Below are positions 12,493 through 23,200 of a DNA stretch of 64,000 nucleotides, one piece after another. Within the stretch, counting starts at the first letter, position 1. Each line of letters begins with the position of its first letter. The notes under the pieces were generated by a model. The model was not told the DNA's origin and ran no database searches. It saw only the letters and a list, made by a program, of their open reading frames with translations. The DNA comes from Rhabdornis inornatus. Its lineage: Eukaryota > Chordata > Aves > Passeriformes > Rhabdornithidae. The stretch is from contig VWZS01003783.1 in NCBI GenBank assembly GCA_013397075.1, positions 288,859 to 352,858 on the forward strand. Reading direction: 5' to 3'. A program made the position numbers and the translations under genes.

Positions 12493-13815
12493 AGTTCACA
12501 AAATACTCCAAGAATTTGTTTCAGAAGAACTTGTGGTTGCGTAAGAAATTAATAAGAAACCAGAGATACAGGGCAGGTCTTATATCTACCGTTGAAAACT
12601 CGATTCTAGTGGAAAATCACCTCACCTGTGACATTGGGAATCTTTGTTTTGTGAATGCATATGATGTCACAAGTGAGAACTGAAATAAATATGCTTCATT
12701 AATAGACGGTTATATTTTCATGTCATGGCCCTTAGTAATAACCTCAAGGTAAATTAAACTGAATCAAATATCTTTCCTGAAATCTGTCTGCAATTTCTAT
12801 TAGGAATTTCCAAGAGTGGAATCTGGTATTTTGAATACCTGTTTCATTTGGGACTGTTTTTTTTCCGTATAGACAATATTATATATTAGTATTCAAACAC
12901 AATGTGTTATTTATTAAGAGAGCTTAGGTTTAATGGCTGTTGACAAGGATTTAATGGCTGTTCTACATCAAGGGAATTTTAGAAAGCCTTTACCCATCAA
13001 TATTTATACTTATTAGAAGTTCATCTCTTCAGGCGATAGCCAAGAAACATAGACCATGTAAGAGTTTTGTAATCGTTTGTTATTTTGGCCAGTACAAGAC
13101 ATTTGCAGATCTAGAAAAAAAAAATTTAAAAATACTTCAATTTTTTTCTTGCTCTGATTTCCATAGGCTTCTTAGTGTGCTTTGATCTTCACAATCCCTA
13201 GTACTATCCAGAGGTCTGCCGCTTTTCCTCAAAATTTTAAAATCTTGGTGCAGATATTTGTATATTTATATCTATCCACTCTCTTTTCTAAGTTTCTTGT
13301 ATGTCTATTGAGAAGCTTCTCACTTATTATTTTCAGCTACTTAATTTAAGGATTCATTGCTCAGCTGTGTTGTGTAATCACTGTCCCACACCAGATGATG
13401 TGGGAGAGCTCAATTACCTCTTTAGAGACTTGTAAAACTATGAAGCAAATTATTTACCTTAGGGAACACCAGCTGATTGAAAGATCATGAAAATTTAGTG
13501 ATTTTTCCACTGTTAGTTATACTCAAGGTATACCTCTTTTGAATTTATGTCAGTATGGAGAGCAAATTGGTAGAGAAGACAACCATACACTATGTTTAAA
13601 ATTAAAGGTACAACCTAAGAAATAGTTGGTAATTTTGCAAACAGAGTTCAGTGTGGAGTTACTATCATGTTGTTGTTGTTGTTCTGTTTCTTTTTGTACT
13701 AGAAGAGTTGGATATCTTGCAACTTTTTCACTGAGGAAATTTTTTCATTCAAGATGGTCCTTAGGGAATTAATACCTTAGGGAATGTCTACACTGTGATG
13801 TTTTGTGCAATTTAG
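12493..13815. other. unique DNA, no gene seen
   Basis: AT-rich sequence between two LTRs. It contains a short TTG trinucleotide run (13669-13684) and little else. No retroviral internal region is visible, so the two flanking LTRs, which are of different families, do not bound a provirus. Confidence 0.6.
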
Positions 13816-13820
13816 ATGTC
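13816..13820 (+). repeat. target-site duplication ATGTC, left copy
   Basis: Identical to the five bases after the LTR at 14437-14441. A 5-bp duplication fits ERVL or some ERV1-type integrases. Confidence 0.8.
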
Positions 13821-14436
13821 TGTCCTGGTTTAGGGCAAATTTGGGGGGAAGCTTCTGACTGGAGTTCTTCTAGAAAGCAAATTCAAGTGGCCCCTTCCCC
13901 CCACTGGTTTGGGAAAGATTTTTTTGGAGAAAAGTGGAAAAAACTGTTTATTTAACAAGCAAAGTATTTAAAAACATGACAAAATGAATAATATTAAACA
14001 ATGGACCTCTCATTGTTCTGAAGAGATGGCAAATTCAGAAAGTCCTTGTCGTGGGGTGTAGCTTGGCTCGCTCAGTCTCTCTCACTCTCTCCTGTGCTGG
14101 AAAATTTCTCATCCCGGCCCCAGTGGGGTACAGGTGTGAGCTCCTGGTGCTTTTCTGGGTTTTCAGTCCAGAGCAGGGCTGAACAGTTCCAAGAAAATGA
14201 AAAGCCGTAGTCTGGAGAACTTCTCTGCCTCAGCTAGTCGAAAACTAACCAAAAGCAAAGGAGAGCTCTGTCCCGCTGTCCATGGTGCAGACACCACAGT
14301 CTGTGAGAAGGATGCAGGGGAGCGAGTGCAGTCTCTGATAACAAACTCTGCTGCTTCTCGCCCCCTTCACTCTTGGAACCAGGCTTAAAGGTGCAGACAA
14401 TTAGGGATACAAGCATCATAAAGTTACCCTAGGACA
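13821..14436 (-). mobile_element. solo LTR, 616 bp, perfect target-site duplication
   Basis: The element begins TGTCCTGGTTTAGGGCAAAT and ends ACCCTAGGACA, so its ends are short inverted repeats (TGTCCTGG against TGTCCTAGG on the other strand) with the canonical TG...CA. It is flanked by identical 5-bp repeats ATGTC at 13816-13820 and 14437-14441, which fixes both ends. Minus orientation is inferred from an AATAAA on that strand (13947-13952), which would put U3 at the right end. The family is one I recall as frequent in songbird genomes. No internal region or second LTR is nearby. Open frames in it (about 14197-14419) are incidental. Confidence 0.88.
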
Positions 14437-14441
14437 ATGTC
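14437..14441 (+). repeat. target-site duplication ATGTC, right copy
   Basis: Matches 13816-13820 exactly and marks the right end of the 616-bp LTR. Confidence 0.8.
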
Positions 14442-15649
14442 TGAACCAAATACCTATATATCTTATTCTTGAAAGACAACTGAAAGCTCTGGTTTTGTAG
14501 GTCCCATTCCAGTTTGGTTGTCAGTTTAACTTCTGAAAAGAAACTGATGGACCTATACCACATTACTTAATCTAATTCTTTGAACTCATATTTTTGATCT
14601 CCATTCTTTTCTGCAGAGATTAATTCCACAACTTAATAACATTGTAAAAAACAGAATCCATTTTTTTTTTATTCTACTTCTTTCTATATACTGACTAGTG
14701 AGTAATAGCAGATAAGTGATCCCCAATGAATACACTCTAATAGTGCTTTCTTTTATATATAGGTAAATATTTGCCCAAATTAAATACCTAGCCTGCTAAA
14801 TACATGTCAGAAACCTATTCATACCTTTATTTGCTTTGTCTCCTCTATGTTATACTTACTGCTTTACCTTTTTTTGTCTTCCTGATAAAATTGTTAGCTG
14901 CATTTAGGATGTGGACAAACCATGCCTTTGTACAGTGGTACTGTAATATTTCCTGCCTTAGTTTCAATGGCTATTCTAACAATTGTTAGTTTCTTAGTTG
15001 TGTTTTAGCCACTGCTTATCTCCCATCTGTGGCTTGCAGAGAAGATATTTTCTCTATGATTATTTACTAATACTTCCAAAGTTCTAAGCAGTTTCATATC
15101 TCTCTTGGTTTTGAAAAGGCTTTATCATCAGCAGTTATGCTTCTGGTAAGCAGTTCTTGGAATATTTCTAGTCATGAGGTTTTTAAAATCTCTTCCCTAA
15201 AAGTTAGTTGTTAATTTCGTCAGTATTAATAGTCAGACTTACTTTTTGTCTGCATTATTTTCTGCTTAGAGATAAAGAATATACTCTGAGTACATTCATA
15301 TCATCAGCTTTGTTATTCCACTTTCGACCCCTTCTCGAACTTACTCATTTGTTAAATGCCACAGACTGTGTGTGTCCCTTTGGGCACACCTTTCATTGGT
15401 CTAATTTCAAACCACAATTTTCCTTTTTTTCCCCAGTACCGTGAATTCAAAAAGATTTTATTCCTACCTCACCGTGGTTTCATTTCTTATGAGCTTTTAG
15501 TGAAAAAAATTTTTGAAAGCTCTTTGAAACCCAAGTACATTTCATAACATCTTCATACACCTATTCTCAGAGTAAAGATATATGAGGCAAGACTATTCTT
15601 AGGGAAATATTTCCCAGAATACTTTGTTTATACACATACCTCCTTATTT
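14442..15649. other. unique DNA, no gene seen
   Basis: AT-rich sequence with no recognised repeat or exon. Open frames of 61-78 codons around 14804-15547 are hydrophobic or mixed and look like chance frames. Confidence 0.55.
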
Positions 15650-15960
15650 TATTCTTTAGACATTGATCTGCCTGGTATGAAGGTCAGCCTTTCTAGGCTA
15701 TCTTTCTTTGGTATCTCCTAGGAGATTTTTGTCATATTGTGACTTAAATGATAAGTTGTACATCACAGCAATTTCACATCTGAGTTCTTTTAGAGCTCTT
15801 GAGTGAATACCATTTGGTCCTGGCAGTTTGTCACTATGCAGCTTGTTCTAAATCCTCTTACAGTGGTAAACCAGTTGGAGACAATTCCTCAGTCTCCCCT
15901 TTGGTGAGAGTGACTCAATTGGAAACTTCAGCTCCAGGCTTCATGGGTCCTTGCCTTTCT
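15650..15960 (-). mobile_element. ancient CR1/L3-clade LINE reverse-transcriptase relic
   Basis: On the minus strand one frame reads LPGPNGIHSRALKEL (15783-15827). This corresponds to the conserved SPGPDGIHPRVLKEL-type motif in the first part of CR1-clade reverse transcriptases. Following residues (an EIA...NLSFKS pattern) keep the spacing expected of that domain before the frame decays. The DNA is far more diverged than the other CR1 copies here, so this is an older insertion, perhaps an ancient CR1 or L3-like LINE. Boundaries are approximate. Confidence 0.6.
15783..15830 (-). pseudogene. LINE ORF2 reverse-transcriptase motif remnant
   Basis: Sixteen codons covering the PGP-GIH reverse-transcriptase motif remain in frame within the old LINE relic. 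The conserved Asp of PGPDGIH is Asn here. Stops in the surrounding frame show it is dead. This is the only protein-level evidence for the family assignment. Confidence 0.6.
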
Positions 15961-17245
15961 TGAACCCTCCCTTTATATTATCATTGGCAATTAGATTCAG
16001 TGGTCACGTTTGGAATGGCAAGGAGTTCAGACCAATCTGTGTAGTGATGCAACTATTGCTGAGGCCCTGCTACTCCACTACCCATTTTTCAGTATCCTTG
16101 TTTTTCGTAAATAAATATATATATTTATAGGTCTAATTCAAATCTAGTCCCATGGACTGAACAATCACTTGGTATGTATTAGGTGCACTCCCCTTCCAGA
16201 TTAGTTTCTCTTGAAAGGAATTAGTTCATGCACTCTAAGATTGCACTTAGCCTGGAACAAGGGATGGTGAAAAATGTTCATGTTCATGAAGATTCCTCCA
16301 TGGGGTACATAGCTGATGTCACACATTGCTTCAAAGAGAGAAAGTTACTTCTGGAGATCAATTGAACAAAAGGAGACAGTGACAGAGAGAGAGGGGGGAG
16401 AGATAACTCTCCTAAGTGGATGTCTAGGAAAGAAAGTGGTGGAGGGCTCCCAAGGCAAACATATTCCTTGGGCATCCTCTCCAGTGCAGCAGGGTCATCC
16501 AATAATTCTTCGGCCATGGTAAGTATAGAGTTTTTGTCAGAACTCACTCAAAGTCCCTATTAGTTTTGGTTTTTGGGTTTTTCTTTGGGGGGGTGTTGTG
16601 GGGTTTTTGTCTGTTTGTTTTGTTTTGGTTGGTTTGTTTTTTTGCTTGTTTTAGTTTTATTTAGATTTTGAGAAGGGGAGGTTAGGTTTTTTTGGGGGGA
16701 GGGGGGCTGTTTATAGTGTTAACATTGATTAGAGCACATTTTATTAGGGACAGTTACATGATGATGGGTTTTAAATTTTTGTGTGCATTTTATCGGGTAA
16801 AGTAAAATAAATGTAAACCCTAATGCAAAATATACAATCTAAGGGCAGAAAAGAGGAGAAAGAAGGAACGATTCTTATGTGAGTGCCCCGAAAGCTAGCT
16901 GTAGAAATAATATTGGGATTTAAGATTTAAATGCCATAACAGTGACAACATGAGCTCCGTGGGGAAAAGTACTGCCCAGAAGCTCTGGAAAACACAGCAC
17001 ACAGCTTGACTGGAACAGCAGAGAGATAGATGGAGGGGAAAGTCAAGCTACTGAGCTGTACCAGAAGGCCATGAGCTGTACAAAGGCACTGTGCCCACTG
17101 AGAGCAGGGACTGTACGAAGAAGCTGCACTCTTGATCCAAACTGCAGCTTAGCAGTGCATGTCCAGCATCTCTGCATGGCAGCAAGATCCTGGCCTTGTT
17201 ATTTCTGAAAAAAATAATTGCAAGAAAAAGAAATTGAAACAAGAT
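15961..17245. other. unique DNA plus GT-rich tract, no gene seen
   Basis: Outside the tract at 16559-16712 the sequence is unique. About 16860-17200 is moderately richer in G+C, with repeated CTGAGCTGTACC / CATGAGCTGTACA-like phrases at 17051-17082, but I recognise no family or exon. Confidence 0.5.
16559..16712 (+). repeat. GT-rich low-complexity tract with G-runs
   Basis: The + strand is dominated by T and G, with G-runs of 7, 4, 6 and 6 (near 16587, 16601, 16695 and 16702). The composition resembles 3175-3330. The G-runs could in principle form a G-quadruplex, but spacing is uneven. Confidence 0.7.
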
Positions 17246-17290
17246 ACTATATATATATATATAGATGTATATATAGATATATAAAGATAT
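17246..17290 (+). repeat. TA microsatellite
   Basis: About 45 bases of imperfect (TA)n with interspersed GA steps (ATATATAGAT). The Ile/Tyr-rich open frame across it is an artefact of the repeat. Confidence 0.9.
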
Positions 17291-20200
17291 CAAGATAGCA
17301 GTATGTTTATTTTGTCCACTTAGCAACTATTTTTTTTTAAGTTTGTGTTTCTACTCTTCTTTTTAGTTTCCTAATGAATAATTTTGCTTTGTGATATTTT
17401 GAATGCAAAATAAATTGTATAATTTTATTTCTGAAATCTATTTACTTCTATTTTTAGCAGCCATAATTTTGTATACAAATATTTTGTCTTTTCACCCTAT
17501 ATATTTAATTCTATTTTCATTAAATTTCTGCCTTTCTACATTTTCCCTTTGAGAAGTTTAAGATGTATTGCTGCACCAGGTTGCTCTCCTTTATAAGAAA
17601 GTAAAATTGGAGTGTTTATAATATGAGGCAGCATATGGTATAGCAGTGAATTGTAGTCAGAAAGACATACAGAGAGGTACAATTAATTTCCAGCTCCCAT
17701 TTGAAAGTCAGTGGTAGCTGGTTGCTTCTAGCCCTCCCTCTGCCCATTCCACTCCATGCCTGCCCCAGCTTTGGGGATCACCTTTATTTTTAATCATTGG
17801 GAATGACACGCTGTACACTTTAAAAAGCGTCTCAGAGGGAATAGGTTTTAAAATTTTTAATTATATTTCATTTCTATAATTTTTGAAACAGAAACTAAGT
17901 CATGAGGATCCAAGTAAAAAATCCATTTCATACTTGAAAGGCTCCAAAATGTGGTACTCTCTGTTTCTGAGCTCATAAAACAGTTTTGGGTATTGCATAT
18001 CTGGCATATGCATCCTTCTTGGTATCTCCCTCGGGTGTTCTGACATTAGAGAACATAGTGCATGGTACAGTGCTCACCAGCTGGAATTACTTACTGCTAA
18101 TGGAGACACCAATGAGGTACAGTGATGTTCTTTAAATAAATTCGGTGAAAAGACAATAAATCAGTATGACTTTTATTTCTTTGGAAGTGTGATAGGAAAC
18201 AAAATATAAATAATGGATTTTTCTCTGCTTGATGCAACTTCTGCATCATGCATTCATTTCTGCCTTACTTGTCTTCTATTTCAGAGTGGTAAGTAAGGTA
18301 AGTAAGAAAGTGACTAAGAACCTTAATTTCTATTATATGGTCTACAGACTTGCTAACATAAGAAAAGTAATAAATCTCTCTTTTCTTCCTTTCTTTTCCT
18401 TTCTCATTAATGATGGTCTTTAATTGTTTATTAACTTTTCCAATTACAGAGACAGGAGCAAGCAATGGTGGCAGCACACATGCTCTGATCCAACCTAAAA
18501 AGTGATGTGTCCTTGAATGCTTTTTTTTTTCTGGTTATGTAATTGAATAGGGTGGTATAGTTGTGCAAGAGGGGATGGAGGTGATTTTGTTGGTGTATTC
18601 CAGCACAGCAGAGACAGCAAAGCTCTTTCTCTACTTCACAAATGCTTGAACTTCCTTGACTTTTTAAATGCATTTTGGCCACTAGCATTTTATTAAAAGA
18701 TGAAGATATGTAGATGTTAGATTGCCATTTCATTTATCTGGGGACTGAAAAGAGTTATTTGAATGTAGAACACCATCAAAATATGAACAGAACACTGCTG
18801 AAAGGTATCTGTTTTAATCTTTGAGAAAGAGAAATTATTATTTTCTAAATTGCCAATTCTCCCACTTCACCTATTCACCCTATTCAGCTTTGCTACATTT
18901 GGCCTGGAGAGCTATCTAAATATTTCTTAGTGATGGTTGTAAATGTCCTAGGCAAGATAGTAAATGAGTAGGACACCAGAACTAAAACAGGGAAGCCAGT
19001 AAATCCAAATATGTATTTAAATTCTTTCTGTTAAAAATTACTGAAAGAATTCCAGTGGGAAAATCTAATATACATAATGACTAATTACTATTTTTTCTAA
19101 TTCTTTTACTCACTGGATGATGCAGTATGTGCCATACCCCAGTATTATTCTGCATTTTTTACTTGTGCGTGTTGTCCAGTTTCCAGCGGCAACTGAACAA
19201 GCTTCAAGTAAAGTAATGTTGATGGAAACTGAGAATACTGTATTTATTCACACTGAGGTGTGTATCTTTATATTAAGGATGATTGCAAATCTCTTTGTAA
19301 ATGTAGGACATGTAGCTAGCATGGTATCATCAGCAAGAGAAACATAGCATTAATAAAATAAATTAATATTCTACATAGTCTGTCTTAAGAGTGACCTTCA
19401 GAGAGTAATGGAGACTATATTCTCTTACTCACAGTCTTTTCACACTGTGAGTCTAGTGGCAAATGTCACGAGAGGAAACTGTTAACATTTTCAGCATTTC
19501 TACCACTAGACTGACATTCCGTGATAATAGATTTTCTTTCCTTTTGAATATCATCAAAAGAGAATAAGCTGAGAAATACAGAGAAGTATATGTGTGTTGA
19601 GGAATAATTTGTGAGTCAGTCTCTTTACAGCTTTCTGAAAGGCTTTGACTGAATTTGAATTTGAATTGAGTCTGAGGTACTTCATTTTTTAGGATCAAGC
19701 TACCTCTTTATGAAACTACTTTTCAGAAATAAAGCAGCACAGTATATATTTTGAAAGGAACTTGAAATAATATCTAGGACCTTAAGATAGATGAGTTGCT
19801 AAAGCTAACAGACCACACTGTTAGCCTTTAGAGCTTTGGGAGGGACTGCAGAGGAGTTCAGCAAGAAGCAACCAGACAGGCCATGAAATCTGAATTATAC
19901 CATGGGCTCCAAAAAGAACTTGTGCAATGCCATTTGATTTCTGCTAAGCTCTTTGATTCACATCTTTTGAAAACTAATGGCATCTGAAAGTGGACAAGAA
20001 AAACAAATATATATTTATGTTGCCAAGTGTTATTTCTGAGTCACAGGTGAAAAGACTATATCCAAAAGAAAGATGTGTAGCTTTAATCTCTAACCCAAGG
20101 ACTGTGAGGAATTTTCACTGCACAGTTTCATCAGATTATCAGGAAGGTTTAAGCTCATAAGCATTCCCTGTACCTGGGCTTTGTGCCTCTTCAATCATTA

Positions 20201-23200
20201 TAAAAAGCTTTAATTTGGTAAATGGATACCTTAGGGTTCTACTGCAACTAAATTTCACTATCAGAGAAGCATCCAGACTGGAGCTGCATCTGGAATGAAG
20301 AGCTATGGTACTCAAATTGATAAGGTTTGCACCCCATTTGTGCTTTGAGATTCCTGAAAATAAGTTTCTTACTGCAATTTCTCTATAGAAATCTTTTCAG
20401 GTTAACTTTGCTTCACAGGACACAGGATATTTTACTTTTCTTCCTTCAGGCTCCATAATTCATTTTTAGTGAAAAAAAAAGTGTCTTTCTTCTTCTAGCT
20501 ATTAAGTCATAATAAACTGGTAGACCTCTGATATCTAAAAATTGGTTGTGAACTGTCCATCTCAGAACATAAAGCACTTGAACGAATATTTTCGCTGCTA
20601 CAACTCAAATAATTTTCGCCATTTTTAACTTTGCATTCAGAGAATACAGTAACAACTGGCATAGCACTAAACTGATAAGCTTTTTTATTCTTGTTTAAAT
20701 GCCATTGAAAATATTCCAAGTTTGAAGATCACTTTAAATTGGAAAAAGCACATTTTAGAGGCATGCCAACCCTTCTGCACTAAAAACTGCCAATAAACAA
20801 GCACTCATTTTCTGGTTGAGATCACGGGTGAGTCACAGAAGAGTCCAAATCCTTTACCTTCATATTGTTCAAAGAGTTTATAAATCCTTCTCTGAAAAAA
20901 TTGAACATAGTTTTGGCAATGATTTTATTCTTATTTACTAAGAAACCTCTGTTTTGCTTTTTTTTTTTTCCTAATGACTGATTAAATTTGACTGATTGAC
21001 ATGTTTGTTTTCTATCAGGTTTTTAGGAAGATATTGTTTCTTTCTCGCAAGCACATACATTATAATAATTTTTTGAAATGGGATTATACACAAATATGGC
21101 ATTTGAATAGTGTTTAAAGATTAACACTAGAAGGGTCTACAAATATTAGTTTTCTCCCATGCACTTACAATTAAAATTCATCAACTCTTCTGTCATACCT
21201 TTTCTTCATCAGTTTGTTATAAATAAAGTTTGGGATTATCCTTTAGTTTTACTTTCACTAAAGGAAATTACAGTACCAGAGAACTGAAATTCCAAAATAT
21301 GCTACTACAAAAAGCCCTCAAACCAATAAAATTCTGTACTTCGAGTATATAGTAAACTGAGGGGCCAAAAGCTTTTTCTTTTGGGGCACAACCGGGGTAA
21401 GTTCTCATATTATACAGGTTTAGTGTTAGACATATCTTTATAAATATCATTCTTCTGCAAAAAGAAGTCCTAATTTTTTAATTCACTGAAGCTTTGAAGG
21501 TTTGCATTAGAAAATAGACATTTTTTTGTCCCCCATAAAAGCACACTATTTACAGGGCTTTGTACTGAAACAAAGTTTTGGAACTACTGCCTCCAAAAGG
21601 GCCTTTCACCATAGCAACAGCCCCACAGAAAGCAGTTGTGCCAAAAATAGTCCCCTTAAGTAAAATAAAGAACAACGTAAACTTGGTGTCTACAAGTTTT
21701 GCCACAAAAATGATGTTTTACAATATTAATGTCCCGACTATTTCCAAAAATTTAGTAGTGTGGCATTCTGCTTTCACATTTCCACATTTTACGAGTGACT
21801 GGCTAGTTCTTTTGTTTAAGAATTGTTGATGACCTTATTAACTTGGGGGAGAAAATGTAGTTGCTAGCTGAAAGACAAAATGGTAAAAGGCTAAGGCACA
21901 TTACTATATTCCACTGTAGAGAAAATTACTTGCTTTTAACTGTTCAGTGAAGAAGTGAAACATCTGAGAAGCTGTTTCTTAATGGTTTTCCCTAGCAGTG
22001 ACCTGGAGTCTCAGTACTAGATAAAACAAAATGATGGGCAGATTTTTGAATTGCTTTTGTCTCTTTGCTTAACCCAAGTGGCCTTTTAAGGTGCAGTCTG
22101 GGAAAGGAATCTTGAGGGTTTGAGGAAACCATTAGGAATAAACCAGTGATTAAGGAGAGAGAGAGATGTATGATTAGTGTGAATTTGTCATTTGTTCATT
22201 TGTCTTTACAATATTTAGGGCTTAGTTTTGCCTGGCTATATATGCTGATAAACTCCTGGTCCTGAAAGCCCACCAGCACTCTTCTTTTCGTTTTCTTTCT
22301 TTTCCCTGTCACATGCAATTCCTTGTCCGTTCATCTATGGTCTGGAGTATAGGAACCAAAAGCCAACTCTCTGTTCACTATAATCCAGCAAGATTTGAGT
22401 GATTTCAAGGTGGCCTTGTGTTCCTGAAGATAGATGTCTGTGTTTCCTGTGTCCTCACAATTCCCTGGGTTATTCTTAAATCCCTCCTCATCCAAGAATG
22501 GGCAGTTTATAAATCAGGTGAGGTATGCAGTCCTCAATAACCTGCCCTTGTACCTTGTACAGAACCCCAAGTCCTGTACCTTGTAAATCTTGCAGCTGAG
22601 AGGAAGGCAGCTTTGTGTGAAGCCATATAAAATACAAAGTAATCTAAAAGGCAGATTTAATTCTTTGATGTACAGTTGACATCACATTTAATGCAAAAAC
22701 ATCTATGTCTTAGCACTGGGAAAGAAATGAGAGAAAGCTGTGAGTCATTTGCATATTCAAATTGCAGGGTCTGACAAATCTGCTGACAGGACCAAGCTAT
22801 TAATGGGATTTCAGTACTGTATAGAAATGGATACACAGCATTTATTTTATTCCTTTGTTTGTTATGATAGTTTTCCTTTAACAATCTGTGAATTTCCTAA
22901 GCTCCACTATGAAAGCAAAATTATTACATGTCTTTCCTGAATCACTGGTCCTGTTTGCTGGAAAGGGATTAGGAGCAGCTAGTGTCTGATTTCATAGCAG
23001 GTTGTATTTCAATGCTTCCAGTGCTGGCTGTAAACCTTATTTCTGGACAGCCCTTTGATCTCTATCCTGTATAAACCAATTCAGCCTATGTCCCATAGTG
23101 ACTTACTATGGAAACAGATAAAGCAAGGTTTGAGTGCGTGTGTCATAGCTGTGCAAATCTTCAGCATTTCTAGGATTTATCATTTCACATGAGGAAGGAG

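Noticed and set aside
13669..13684. TTG trinucleotide run
   Set aside because: Only about five units; an ordinary short simple repeat with no coding context.
11483..14441. Possible provirus bounded by the two LTRs at 11.5-12.5 and 13.8-14.4 kb
   Set aside because: The LTRs are of different families and apparently opposite orientation, and the 1.3 kb between them has no gag/pol/env or primer-binding site.
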